Source: Flavipsychrobacter sp.
GTDB taxonomy: Bacteria > Bacteroidota > Bacteroidia > Chitinophagales > Chitinophagaceae
Length of the DNA: 64,000 nt
Reading direction: 5' to 3'
NCBI GenBank assembly: GCA_024508935.1
Contig: JANINW010000014.1
Span: 81,920 to 145,919, forward strand
A model generated the notes under the pieces. That model saw nothing but the letters and a program-made list of their open reading frames with translations, was not told the origin of the DNA and searched no databases. Below, in pieces: positions 52,294 through 61,445 of the stretch. Position 1 is the stretch's first letter. The number at the start of each line of letters is the position of its first letter. Both the position numbers and the translations under genes were made by a program.

Positions 52294-52317
52294 AGCCCCG
52301 CAGAAGCGGGGCTTTTT
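52294..52317 (+). terminator. Terminator after the secreted protein gene
   Basis: AGCCCCGC (52294-52301) and GCGGGGCT (52306-52313) form a perfect 8-bp GC-rich stem with an AGAA loop, followed by TTTTG. Confidence 0.95.
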
Positions 52318-52349
52318 GTATTTATCAGCCCGCATCTTATCTTCATTGC

Positions 52350-53030
52350 ATGGAAAGTTTATTACTGCTGCATGGTGCAATAGGCGCTGGCGACCAGCTA
52401 AAACCACTGGCGGAAAAATTGAGTGATAAATATGAGGTCCATACTTTGGATTTCTCAGGGCACGGTGGCAGGGCTATTGTGGCTAATTATACCATAACCG
52501 GGTTTTGCGAGGATGTAATTGCTTACATGGATGAAAAACGCCTAACCGATATTTCTGTTTTCGGCTATAGTATGGGCGGGTATGTGGCCATGTACCTGGC
52601 AAAACACCACCCGAACCGCATAAAGAAGATAGTGACCCTGGCAACCAAATTTCACTGGGATAAGGACACTGCTGAAAAAGAAGTAAAAATGCTGGATGCG
52701 GACAAAATAATGGCCAAACTGCCCGCATTTGCAGAAACACTGGAGAAAAGACATAGCCCCCAGGATTGGAAGGCGGTGCTCGGCGCTACGGTAGCTATGA
52801 TGTTGGAAATGGGTAATGATAACCCGTTGAAACCGGAAGATTACAGCCATATATATACGCCATCATTATTATTGCTGGGAGACAGGGATAAAATGATAAC
52901 CCTGGAAGAAACCCTGGCTGTTTACCGGGCTTTACCCAATGCCGAAATGGGTATGCTACCAGCTACGCATCACCCTATAGAGCAGGCTAATCTCCGGCTG
53001 CTAGCAGAAATGATCAGGTACTTTATCTGA
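52350..53030 (+). CDS. Alpha/beta hydrolase
   Basis: The 226-aa protein has the fold's oxyanion segment LLLHGAIGAGDQ, the nucleophile elbow GYSMGG (Ser near residue 74), the acid in LLGDRDKMI (Asp near 178), and the histidine in PATHHPIEQ (near 210). The substrate is unknown; it resembles small esterases and peptidase-like proteins. It has no signal peptide. The gene stands alone between a terminator and the ddl promoter. Confidence 0.88.
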   Translation: MESLLLLHGAIGAGDQLKPLAEKLSDKYEVHTLDFSGHGGRAIVANYTITGFCEDVIAYMDEKRLTDISVFGYSMGGYVAMYLAKHHPNRIKKIVTLATKFHWDKDTAEKEVKMLDADKIMAKLPAFAETLEKRHSPQDWKAVLGATVAMMLEMGNDNPLKPEDYSHIYTPSLLLLGDRDKMITLEETLAVYRALPNAEMGMLPATHHPIEQANLRLLAEMIRYFI

Positions 53031-53125
53031 TAGCTGTTATAGCTAAGTTGTTATTGGTATTATAAAAGATTGCAGGGGAAGCAATTATCTTCCCGGGCCG
53101 TTATAAGGTGTTCAGTCTTTTCTAT

Positions 53126-53133
53126 TACCTTTG
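53126..53133 (+). promoter_or_regulatory. Probable -7 element of the ddl promoter
   Basis: TACCTTTG matches TAnnTTTG exactly, 25 bases before the ATG at 53159. No clear TTG is found at -33. Because it lies downstream of a possible GTG start at 53108, it supports the ATG at 53159 as the true start. Confidence 0.5.
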
Positions 53134-53158
53134 GCAGCAACATATTTTTGCCTCGTTC

Positions 53159-54154
53159 ATGAAGAAAAACATTGCTTTACTGGCCGGTGGATATTCCGGG
53201 GAGTACGTTATATCGATACAAACAGCCAAAACTATAGAACAAAATATAGATGGTGATTTGTATAATACGTATAAGATACTTGTAACACGCGATGGCTGGT
53301 GGCATGAAACAGCAAAGGGACAAAAAATAGCGGTTGATAAAAATGATTTTTCCCTAACGATAAACGGGCAGAAAATAAACTTCGATGCGGTATTTATAGC
53401 CATACATGGTACACCGGGGGAAGATGGACGTATACAGGGCTACTTAGATATGATACAGGTGCCTTATACAACCTGTAATGCTATCGTATCTGCACTTACA
53501 TTCAATAAGAGCTATTGTAATAAGGTGGTAAAGGCCTTCAATGTGGTTAATATCTCTAATTCTGTACACCTGATAAAAGGAGAGCCTTATTCAGTGGGTA
53601 CCATATTGGAGCAATTACAATTGCCAATGTTTGTTAAACCCAATGAAAGTGGCTCGAGCCTTGGGGTAAGTAAAGTGAAATCGGTAGAAGAATTGCTGCC
53701 GGCTATAGAAAAAGCTTTTAAGGAAGATAACCAGGTACTGATAGAAGAATTTATTGAAGGCAGGGAACTGACGATAGGGGTGTATAAAGTAAACGGATAC
53801 CTGCACACACTCCCTCCAACCGAGATAGTGAGCAAAAACGAGTTTTTTGACTACGAAGCTAAATATACCCCCGGTGTTACCAGCGAGATAACACCGGCCC
53901 CTATACCGGAAGCCATACGCGAGCAATTGGAAACAAAAGCGGCACAACTGTACCGCCAGCTCAACTGTCGTGGGGTAGTGCGGATGGATTTTATATTGCA
54001 GACAGGTACCAATAAACTGTTTTTCCTGGAAGTGAATACCATGCCGGGGCAGAGTGAGAACAGCATTGTTCCGCAACAAGTCAGGGCATCTGGTTTATCA
54101 TTAAAAGAATTTTACGGTGCGCTGATAGAGGATTGCCTGAATAATGCAGGATAG
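53159..54154 (+). CDS. ddl: D-alanine--D-alanine ligase
   Basis: Ddl makes the D-Ala-D-Ala dipeptide for peptidoglycan. The 331-aa ATP-grasp protein starts MKKNIALLAGGYSGEYVIS, and contains HGTPGEDGRIQGYLDMIQVPYT, the ATP-binding FVKPNESGSSLGVSKVKS, EEFIEGRELTIGVY, and the magnesium site EVNTMPGQSENSIVPQQ. It is followed 21 bases later by the PASTA protein gene, linking both to cell-wall growth. Confidence 0.96.
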   Translation: MKKNIALLAGGYSGEYVISIQTAKTIEQNIDGDLYNTYKILVTRDGWWHETAKGQKIAVDKNDFSLTINGQKINFDAVFIAIHGTPGEDGRIQGYLDMIQVPYTTCNAIVSALTFNKSYCNKVVKAFNVVNISNSVHLIKGEPYSVGTILEQLQLPMFVKPNESGSSLGVSKVKSVEELLPAIEKAFKEDNQVLIEEFIEGRELTIGVYKVNGYLHTLPPTEIVSKNEFFDYEAKYTPGVTSEITPAPIPEAIREQLETKAAQLYRQLNCRGVVRMDFILQTGTNKLFFLEVNTMPGQSENSIVPQQVRASGLSLKEFYGALIEDCLNNAG

Positions 54155-54175
54155 TTCGTACATTTTGATTAAGAT

Positions 54176-55048
54176 ATGATTGCTATAAGAGAAGATCTGA
54201 AAAAGTCATTTTGGTTCAACCTGTTGCTGGTGGTATTGCTGGCTGCAGGGTTTTATATTTTGTTTTTTACCAGCCTCAGCTGGATCACCCGTCATGGTAA
54301 AGAGGTAAAAGTGCCTGATATTACTGCACAGGATGTGAAATTAGCTGTTGGGAAACTGGAACAAATGGGCTTTGAAGTAGATATTGACTCTGCCTACGAG
54401 CCCAAGCAAAAAGCATACGTGGTACTATCACAAATACCCGAAAAAGGTGCAGTGGTGAAGAACGGCCGTACTATATTCCTTACCGTAAATAAAGCACAGC
54501 CTCCGCTTACTCCTATGCCTAACCTGCTGAACTTGTCTTTTAGGAGTGCCGAGATGATCCTGAAAAGCAATAAGATGATATTGGGTGATACTACTTATCG
54601 TCCTGATATAGCGAAAGGTGCCATTCTGGAACAATTATATAAAGGACAGCCTATAAGACCAGGCCAGATGATACCGCAGGGCAGTCGTATAGACCTTGTT
54701 ATAGGCGATGGCTTAGGTAATACTCAATTTAATGTGCCGGATGTAATTGGAATGAGCTATGTAGAAGGTGTTGCCATGCTGAATGGTAATGGCCTGATTT
54801 TTACCGCTATTTGGGAAGGGCAGATCAGTGACTCGGCTACGGCGATCATATATAACCAGACGCCTAAAAGTATAAATGAAATAGGTACACCAAACCGCAT
54901 TAAAGAAGGGGATATTGTAGATATCCGTATCAAACAAAACCCGACACCGGAAGAAATAGAAGGCAATAGAAATGCACACAGCGGAGTTAATAATGATGGC
55001 AATGGTAACACCGATAACAGCAATAAAGGAAACGACGATTACCAGTGA
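54176..55048 (+). CDS. Membrane-anchored PASTA-domain protein
   Basis: The 290-aa protein has a short cytoplasmic N-terminus, one membrane segment (residues 14-34) and three PASTA repeats (about 44-107, 112-177 and 185-255), followed by an N/G/D-rich tail. PASTA domains bind uncrosslinked peptidoglycan or beta-lactams and usually sit on PknB-type kinases or class B PBPs; here there is neither kinase nor transpeptidase domain. Its neighbour ddl supports a cell-wall link. Its TGA overlaps the GTG start of the next gene (GTGA). Confidence 0.9.
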   Translation: MIAIREDLKKSFWFNLLLVVLLAAGFYILFFTSLSWITRHGKEVKVPDITAQDVKLAVGKLEQMGFEVDIDSAYEPKQKAYVVLSQIPEKGAVVKNGRTIFLTVNKAQPPLTPMPNLLNLSFRSAEMILKSNKMILGDTTYRPDIAKGAILEQLYKGQPIRPGQMIPQGSRIDLVIGDGLGNTQFNVPDVIGMSYVEGVAMLNGNGLIFTAIWEGQISDSATAIIYNQTPKSINEIGTPNRIKEGDIVDIRIKQNPTPEEIEGNRNAHSGVNNDGNGNTDNSNKGNDDYQ

Positions 55049-56898
55049 TTGTAAATAAAAAAATATACGGCCTGTTTATACTGCTGTGCGCAGCCCTGTG
55101 GGGGTATGCGCAAGAGCAGGTTGCGCCGGTATATTATAACCCAGTTGTAAAAAATAAGAATAAACTGTTTCCCTCTGCTTCAAAAGCTACGGCCCTGAGC
55201 CTGCCTTTTTTTGAAGATTTCACCACTTATTCTCCAACACCTGATGCTGCAAAGTGGACAGACCGGCAGGTATATATAAACAATACCATGTGCGTAAACC
55301 CCGTAAGCAGGGGAGTGGCCACTTTTGATGGCTTAAGCGCTAACGGGCTGCCTTACAATGTACAGAATGCAAATACTTTGTTGTATGCAGATAGCCTCAC
55401 CTCTCAGCCAATAGACCTGAGTGGCAGAACGGCAGCTGACAATATTTATTTTAGTTTTTTATACCAGCCACAAGGCAATGGGTTTTCTCCTGAAACCCAG
55501 GATTCCCTGGCGCTTTATTTTAAAAAGAACGGCGGGGGTAACCCCTGGATAAGGGTATGGGCCGTTGCTGGCTCTGGTGTACAGCCATTTAAGCATGTTA
55601 TAGTGCCTGTAGATGATACAATATTCCTTTATAATGATTTCCAGTTCCGGTTTGTGAATAAAGCTTCACTAAACACCAATGACGATGTGTGGAATGTAGA
55701 TTACATCCGGCTGGATGCTAACCGTAATTCAGGAGATACAGCTATCAATGACATTGCATATACTGTTGAGCCCACCGGTTTGCTGAATGATTATGTATCT
55801 ATGCCTTATAGCCAGTTCCTGAAAAATGCAGGAGGAGAATTAGCTTCTCAACACCAGGCTGCTATACGTAACAATACGGGTTCTTCCCAGACAGTTACTT
55901 ACGGCTATGTAGCCCGTGAGAAAGCCACGAATACCCCGCAATTCAGCTCGCCAACCAATTCATTGACATTAGCATCCGGCACAGAACAAACGGTCACTTT
56001 CCCTGTGTACAATATTACCTTTCCGCAACCTGCAGGTGTACATGAATGGGTAGGGCTGGAGCAGAAATATTATATACAATCATCTGGCAGCACCGGTAAT
56101 ATTACCAATGATACCATTGTACATGAGCAGGTATTTCATAATAACCTTTCTTATGATGACGGCACTGCTGAAAAGAGCTATTACCTGAACCTGTTTTCTA
56201 CTTTACCAGGCAAGCTAGCTATTGAGCATCATCTCAATCATGTGGATACCTTAAAAGGGATAGCTATCTATTTTGGCAGACAAGTACCGCTAGGCTATCA
56301 GAAATATTTTTCGGTATTTGTGTACAGCGATCTTGGAATAAACGGAGGTTCAGAGCAGGTGATCTATCACCAGGACTTATTGAGCCCGGGGTACCTGGAT
56401 GTCAACAATTTTTGGGTATATAAATTTGACGATCCGGTTGTGTTGCCTGCAGGTACATTTTACATAGGTACTACCCAGCCGGCACTTAGCAACAGTGATA
56501 GCCTGTATATAGGCCTGGATGTGAACAGGGTAGGTGGTAACCATGCATATTTTAACGTGCTGGGCTATTGGCAATCTTCTACTGTATCAGGAGCTCTGAT
56601 GATGCGCCCGATATTCGGACCGATAATTTCTACTCATGTAGGTGATGTGCCGGTGGCTGTAAAAGGGGCAACGTGGTCTCTTAGCCCCGACCCGGTAAAC
56701 GACAATGTGCAATTTCACTTTGTGGCTGATAAACCGGCAACATACGAAGTCTTTGATATGCAAGGGCGGTGCGTAGCAAAAGGAAAGACAGCTTCTGAGG
56801 AATCTGTAGATCTGTCCCGTCTTACTGCGGGTATCTATTATGCCAGGTTAACTATCAATGACATAATCTGTACACCACAAAAAATAATTAAACTGTAA
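55045..56898 (+). CDS. T9SS-sorted secreted protein (type A C-terminal domain)
   Basis: The 617-aa protein starts at a GTG overlapping the PASTA stop and has a signal peptide (about residues 6-22, YAQ). The middle is beta-rich with jelly-roll-like segments (SLPFFEDFTTYSP; IYFSFLYQPQG; VWNVDYIRLD). The last 75 residues form the type A sorting domain: WSLSPDPVNDNVQFHF, TYEVFDMQGRCVAKGK, LSRLTAGIYYARLT and a final basic-hydrophobic KIIKL. This predicts export through the type IX system. The role of the passenger part is unknown. Confidence 0.88.
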   Translation: MIVNKKIYGLFILLCAALWGYAQEQVAPVYYNPVVKNKNKLFPSASKATALSLPFFEDFTTYSPTPDAAKWTDRQVYINNTMCVNPVSRGVATFDGLSANGLPYNVQNANTLLYADSLTSQPIDLSGRTAADNIYFSFLYQPQGNGFSPETQDSLALYFKKNGGGNPWIRVWAVAGSGVQPFKHVIVPVDDTIFLYNDFQFRFVNKASLNTNDDVWNVDYIRLDANRNSGDTAINDIAYTVEPTGLLNDYVSMPYSQFLKNAGGELASQHQAAIRNNTGSSQTVTYGYVAREKATNTPQFSSPTNSLTLASGTEQTVTFPVYNITFPQPAGVHEWVGLEQKYYIQSSGSTGNITNDTIVHEQVFHNNLSYDDGTAEKSYYLNLFSTLPGKLAIEHHLNHVDTLKGIAIYFGRQVPLGYQKYFSVFVYSDLGINGGSEQVIYHQDLLSPGYLDVNNFWVYKFDDPVVLPAGTFYIGTTQPALSNSDSLYIGLDVNRVGGNHAYFNVLGYWQSSTVSGALMMRPIFGPIISTHVGDVPVAVKGATWSLSPDPVNDNVQFHFVADKPATYEVFDMQGRCVAKGKTASEESVDLSRLTAGIYYARLTINDIICTPQKIIKL

Positions 56899-56901
56899 AT
56901 A

Positions 56902-57231
56902 ATGCAAAATATTACTGTTGAAGAATTACAACAACGCTCGGCCTCCGGAGAGAAACTAAATGTGATAGATGTTCGTGAACCTGCTGAGTATACTGAATAC
57001 AATATTGGCGCCAAGCTCATTCCGCTTGGCAATATTATGAATATGCAGGTAGATGAACTGGAAGACCTGAAGCATGAAGAATTGATAGTGCATTGCAAAT
57101 CGGGTGCACGCAGTATGCAGGCTGGTATGATGCTGGAACAAATGGGTTTTACCAACGTTAAGAATGTGGTAGGTGGAGCACTGGCCTGGAAAGAAAAATT
57201 TGGTGACGAAAAACTGCAAGGAACAGTTTAA
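56902..57231 (+). CDS. Single-domain rhodanese
   Basis: The 109-aa protein has the rhodanese pattern: INVREPAEY-type VIDVREPAEYTEYNIG, and the active-site loop VHCKSGARSMQAG with the catalytic cysteine near residue 72. It ends in WKEKFGDEKLQG. It can move sulfane sulfur as a GlpE-like enzyme. Its stop overlaps the next start by 1 base. Confidence 0.9.
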   Translation: MQNITVEELQQRSASGEKLNVIDVREPAEYTEYNIGAKLIPLGNIMNMQVDELEDLKHEELIVHCKSGARSMQAGMMLEQMGFTNVKNVVGGALAWKEKFGDEKLQGTV

Positions 57232-57803
57232 TGCATGAGATAGAGCCATATTACAATTGGCGGCACTTATATACTGCTGAAGAAGATGAGAATTCTCCTT
57301 TTTATGGCAGGGAATATAGCGAGTTTGAATTTTCTAATACTGTTTACAATTACTACATACATCCGCAATGGGATGAGTTTGGCTCACGTACATTGTACAT
57401 GAAATTGCTGTACGTAGACTATGATTATAATTACGCGATCATAGAACTGCTGGGAGAATGGAATGATGCTGTGGAAAATGATATCATGCAGCTAAAGCGT
57501 GGTATTATTGATCTTATGGTGGCCAAGGGCATTTACAAATACATTCTCATCACTGAAAATGTCCTTAATTTTCATAGTAGCGACCAAGACTATTACGAGG
57601 AATGGTATGAAGATATTAAAGACGAAGGCGGGTGGATCGTATCTATAAATATGCCCCAGCAGACCCAATATGATTTTCAGCGTTCGCATATAGACAGGTA
57701 TATAAAATTATTCGATATAGAGCAGTGGCGCACCTTTCAGCCCCAGCATTTCTTTCAAATGGTAGATAATAAGATGCTGCGCCTTGATAGTCAAGGCGAA
57801 TAG
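57231..57803 (+). CDS. Conserved hypothetical protein upstream of sdhC
   Basis: I do not recognise a named domain. The 190-aa protein has no signal peptide or membrane segment, is acidic and unusually rich in tyrosine (about 18 Y), and contains YVDYDYNYAIIELLGEWNDAVENDIMQLKRGIIDLM followed by a strand KYILITENVLNFH, which looks like an alpha/beta domain. The gene is co-transcribed with the rhodanese (overlap 1 base) and is 88 bases from sdhC, but the sdhC promoter lies in between. Confidence 0.65.
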   Translation: MHEIEPYYNWRHLYTAEEDENSPFYGREYSEFEFSNTVYNYYIHPQWDEFGSRTLYMKLLYVDYDYNYAIIELLGEWNDAVENDIMQLKRGIIDLMVAKGIYKYILITENVLNFHSSDQDYYEEWYEDIKDEGGWIVSINMPQQTQYDFQRSHIDRYIKLFDIEQWRTFQPQHFFQMVDNKMLRLDSQGE

Positions 57804-57816
57804 TTTACAATGCTGC

Positions 57817-57847
57817 TTGTACCTTTAGTTATAGAGAATTATCTTTG
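57817..57847 (+). promoter_or_regulatory. Promoter of the sdhCAB operon
   Basis: TTG at 57817-57819 and TATCTTTG at 57840-57847 are 20 bases apart and match the Bacteroidota consensus exactly. The leader to the sdhC ATG would be about 38 bases. Confidence 0.8.
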
Positions 57848-57891
57848 TGGCACTTTTTACAAAACGATTACAAATAACATAGCCGGATATT

Positions 57892-58560
57892 ATGTCTTGG
57901 AAAAATTATTTCAGCACCTCGATCGGTAAGAAAATTCAAATGTCGCTTACGGGGTTGTTTCTCATTTTGTTCCTCATAGTCCACTGTTACATTAATGCCC
58001 AGATATTCTGGAACGATGGTGGAGAAAAATTTAAAGAGGCCGCGCATTTCATGGGTACCAATTTTGTTATCCGCACTATTGAAATCGGCCTTTTTGCATT
58101 TTTAATACTTCACATGGTACAGGGCCTGCTATTATGGTCGAGGAACAGGGCGCGTCGTAATACACGTTATGCAGTATCTGCCGGTAATGCTACCAGCAAA
58201 TGGTATAGCCGTTCTATGGCATTGCTGGGTACGCTCATCCTGCTTTTCCTGGTGGTACACCTTAATGCATTCTGGGGCCCTAACCGTTTATCTCAAACCA
58301 CGGGACATGGGGAACTGGACCTGTACGTAATGATGCGTGATGAATTCCAGAGCGTAGGGTTTGTTGCCATTTATGTATTTGGATGCATTTCGCTGGCATG
58401 GCACCTGGTACACGGGTTTTACAGCTCTTTTCAAACGCTGGGCCTTACTACCAATAAATACAAAACCATCATTCACGGTGTGGGTATAGGCTTTTCTATC
58501 ATAGTGCCTTTGATATTTGCACTGATGCCTATTGCATTCTTTATGGGTTGGATATCTTAA
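57892..58560 (+). CDS. sdhC: Succinate dehydrogenase cytochrome b subunit
   Basis: The 222-aa protein is the single membrane subunit (Bacteroidota/epsilon type, di-haem b558 class) of succinate:quinone oxidoreductase. Five membrane segments are visible, with histidines in or near them (LIVHCYINAQIF, FLILHMVQGLLLW, VVHLNAFWGP, LAWHLVHGFYSSFQTLGL) fit to bind two haems. It opens with SIGKKIQMSLTGLFLILFLIVH. The operon order C-A-B is the Bacteroidota one; 37 bases separate it from sdhA. Confidence 0.95.
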   Translation: MSWKNYFSTSIGKKIQMSLTGLFLILFLIVHCYINAQIFWNDGGEKFKEAAHFMGTNFVIRTIEIGLFAFLILHMVQGLLLWSRNRARRNTRYAVSAGNATSKWYSRSMALLGTLILLFLVVHLNAFWGPNRLSQTTGHGELDLYVMMRDEFQSVGFVAIYVFGCISLAWHLVHGFYSSFQTLGLTTNKYKTIIHGVGIGFSIIVPLIFALMPIAFFMGWIS

Positions 58561-58597
58561 TAAAATTAAGTCTACAAAATAATCTCATCGGTTATAT

Positions 58598-60574
58598 ATG
58601 GCACTGAATTCAAAAATACCTGCAGGAGAACTGGAAGCTAAGTGGGAGAAATATAAATCTACTTGTAAACTGGTAAACCCTGCCAACAAGCGCCAGCTTG
58701 AAGTGATCATAATAGGTACCGGTCTTGCCGGTGCATCTGCTGCCGCTTCATTGGGTGAACTGGGTTATAAAGTAAAAACATTTTGTTTCCAGGATAGTCC
58801 GCGCCGAGCACACTCTATTGCAGCACAGGGCGGTATCAATGCGGCAAAGAATTATCAGAATGACGGTGACAGTACTTTCCGTCTTTTTTATGATACAGTA
58901 AAAGGGGGTGACTACCGTGCCCGCGAAGCGAACGTTTATCGTTTGGCCAGCGTTAGCGCAAACATCATAGACCAATGTGTAGCGCAGGGTGTACCTTTTG
59001 CCCGCGAATATGGTGGTTTGCTCAGCAACCGCTCATTTGGCGGTACACAGGTACAACGTACATTTTATGCTGCCGGCCAAACAGGACAGCAGCTGCTGAT
59101 AGGCGCTTACCAGGCGTTGGAAAGGCAGGTGGCCCTGGGTAATGTTACCCAATACAGCCGTCATGAAATGCTGGATGTGGTAACTATAGATGGTAAAGCA
59201 CGTGGTGTAATAGTGCGTAACCTGGTTACAGGTGAATTGGAGCGCCATTTTGGCCATGCCGTTTTGATATGCAGTGGTGGTTATGGTAACGTTTTCTACC
59301 TGTCTACAAATGCAATGGGCAGCAACGTAACAGCTGCATGGAAAGCCCATAAAAAAGGTGCTTATTTCGGTAACCCTTGCTTTACACAGATACATCCTAC
59401 CTGTATACCGGTAAGCGGCGACCACCAATCTAAGCTAACCCTGATGTCTGAATCATTACGTAATGATGGACGTATATGGGTACCGAAAAAACAAGGAGAT
59501 ACACGCAAACCGAACGATATACCGGAAGAAGAACGCGATTACTACCTGGAAAGAAGGTATCCTGCCTTCGGTAACCTGGTGCCGCGTGACGTAGCCAGCC
59601 GTGCAGCTAAAGAGCGTTGCGATGCCGGTTATGGTGTTGGCGCTTCCAAACAAGCTGTATACCTTGATTATGCTTCTGCTATCCAGCGTTATGGTAAAAT
59701 AGAAGCCAACAAGCAAGGGCTTACAAATGCAGATGCCGCTACCATTACCCAATTAGGTAAGGATGTGGTAAAAGAGAAGTATGGTAACCTGTTTGAGATG
59801 TATGAAAAGATCACAGCAGAGAACCCGTACGAAGTACCGATGCGTATTTACCCGGCAGTACACTACACAATGGGTGGCCTGTGGGTAGACTACGAACTGA
59901 AAACAACAGTTGACGGCTTATATGCGCTGGGTGAAGCTAACTTCAGTGACCACGGTGCCAACCGCCTGGGTGCATCTGCATTGATGCAAGGCCTGGCAGA
60001 TGGTTATTTTGTAATACCATACACACTGGGTAACTATCTCGCTGACGATATTCGTACAAAATCAATCCCTACAGATCATCCTGCGTTTGTAGAAGCAGAA
60101 AAGGCCGTACGTGACAGGATAGAAAAGCTCATGAGCATTAAAGGCTCGGAAAGTGTTGAAAGCCTGCACAAGCGCCTGGGTAAGATCATGTGGGATAAAT
60201 GTGGTATGGCGCGTAATGAACAGGGCCTGAAGGAAGCTATAGAAGAGATACGTGCACTGAAAAAAGAATTCTGGAGCAATGTGCGCATACCGGGAGAAAT
60301 AAATGAATTTAACCCTGAGCTGGACAAAGCCAATCGTGTAGCGGACTTTATAGAACTTGGCGAGCTGATGTGTATGGATGCATTGCACCGTAATGAAAGC
60401 TGCGGTGGCCACTTCCGTGAAGAATACCAGACAGAGGAAGGTGAAGCACTGCGCCAGGATGATAAATATATGTATGTAGCTGCATGGGAATACAAAGGAG
60501 ATAGCCAGTTTGAAATGCACAAGGAAGACCTGGTCTACGATATTGTGCACCCGACACAGCGTTCATATAAATAG
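58598..60574 (+). CDS. sdhA: Succinate dehydrogenase/fumarate reductase flavoprotein subunit
   Basis: The 658-aa subunit oxidises succinate to fumarate. It has the FAD dinucleotide motif [21 protein letters not shown], the [13 protein letters not shown] segment with the histidine that covalently holds FAD, the substrate-site [21 protein letters not shown], and the [20 protein letters not shown] region with the catalytic arginine. The length and an N-terminal 30-residue extension are typical of the Bacteroidota version. Confidence 0.97.
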   Translation: MALNSKIPAGELEAKWEKYKSTCKLVNPANKRQLEVIIIGTGLAGASAAASLGELGYKVKTFCFQDSPRRAHSIAAQGGINAAKNYQNDGDSTFRLFYDTVKGGDYRAREANVYRLASVSANIIDQCVAQGVPFAREYGGLLSNRSFGGTQVQRTFYAAGQTGQQLLIGAYQALERQVALGNVTQYSRHEMLDVVTIDGKARGVIVRNLVTGELERHFGHAVLICSGGYGNVFYLSTNAMGSNVTAAWKAHKKGAYFGNPCFTQIHPTCIPVSGDHQSKLTLMSESLRNDGRIWVPKKQGDTRKPNDIPEEERDYYLERRYPAFGNLVPRDVASRAAKERCDAGYGVGASKQAVYLDYASAIQRYGKIEANKQGLTNADAATITQLGKDVVKEKYGNLFEMYEKITAENPYEVPMRIYPAVHYTMGGLWVDYELKTTVDGLYALGEANFSDHGANRLGASALMQGLADGYFVIPYTLGNYLADDIRTKSIPTDHPAFVEAEKAVRDRIEKLMSIKGSESVESLHKRLGKIMWDKCGMARNEQGLKEAIEEIRALKKEFWSNVRIPGEINEFNPELDKANRVADFIELGELMCMDALHRNESCGGHFREEYQTEEGEALRQDDKYMYVAAWEYKGDSQFEMHKEDLVYDIVHPTQRSYK

Positions 60575-60600
60575 TAGTTAACTAAGAAAATATTCCGTTA

Positions 60601-61377
60601 ATGGAACATAATAGCATGAACCTTACCTTAAAGGTTTGGAAACAAAAAAACAAAAACGAGAAAGGCCGTTTTGAAACATACCAGGTAAAAGGTATTTCTT
60701 CTGAAATGTCTTTCCTCGAAATGTTCGATGTATTGAACGAGCAGCTGATAGCAGAGGGTAAAGAGCCTATCGCATTCGATCACGATTGCCGTGAAGGTAT
60801 ATGCGGCATGTGCAGCATGTACATCAACGGCCGTGCGCATGGCCCATGGCACCATACCACTACCTGCCAGCTGCATATGCGTGAATATAAGGATGGTGAT
60901 ACGATTGTAGTAGAACCATGGCGCGCCAGTGCCTTCCCGGTTATTAAAGACCTTGTAGTAGATCGCCAGGCTTTCGACCGTATCATACAGGCAGGTGGTT
61001 ATGTATCTGTAAATACCGGTAATGCGGTAGATGCGAATGCTATACCCATAGAAAAGCATAGTGCTGATGAAGCATTTGCTTCTGCAGCATGTATAGGTTG
61101 TGGTGCGTGTGTAGCAGCCTGCCCTAATGCTTCTGCGATGCTGTTTGTTTCTGCCAAGGTTTCGCACCTGGCTATGCTGCCGCAGGGCGATCCTGAGCGT
61201 AAGATACGTGCGGTAAATATGGTGCAGCAAATGGATAAAGAAGGCTTTGGTAGCTGTACAAATATCGGCGCCTGTGAGGCTGAATGCCCTAAAGGCATCT
61301 CACTGGAAAATATTGCCCGTCTCAACCGCGAGTACCTGGGCTCTATGTTATCAGGAGGCTCTCAAAACTCGATTTAA
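60601..61377 (+). CDS. sdhB: Succinate dehydrogenase iron-sulfur subunit
   Basis: The 258-aa subunit carries electrons from SdhA to the membrane subunit. The N-terminal [2Fe-2S] domain has [16 protein letters not shown] with a distant cysteine in HTTTCQL; the C-terminal domain has the [4Fe-4S] motif [13 protein letters not shown] and the [3Fe-4S] type [15 protein letters not shown]. It follows sdhA by 26 bases and is closed by a terminator. Confidence 0.97.
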   Translation: MEHNSMNLTLKVWKQKNKNEKGRFETYQVKGISSEMSFLEMFDVLNEQLIAEGKEPIAFDHDCREGICGMCSMYINGRAHGPWHHTTTCQLHMREYKDGDTIVVEPWRASAFPVIKDLVVDRQAFDRIIQAGGYVSVNTGNAVDANAIPIEKHSADEAFASAACIGCGACVAACPNASAMLFVSAKVSHLAMLPQGDPERKIRAVNMVQQMDKEGFGSCTNIGACEAECPKGISLENIARLNREYLGSMLSGGSQNSI

Positions 61378-61402
61378 TATTGTAATAAGCATATTATTAT
61401 AC

Positions 61403-61438
61403 AAGGCTGCCCTTCATAAGGCAGCCTTTTCTTATTTT
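61403..61438 (+). terminator. Terminator of sdhCAB
   Basis: AAGGCTGCC (61403-61411) pairs perfectly with GGCAGCCTT (61420-61428) around an 8-base loop, followed by TTCTTATTTT. Confidence 0.93.
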
Positions 61439-61445
61439 GCGCCTC

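Noticed and set aside
57781-57797. Terminator at the end of the gene before sdhC
   Set aside because: GCCTTGA and TCAAGGC form a 7-bp stem with a 3-base loop, but no T tract follows and it lies inside the last codons.
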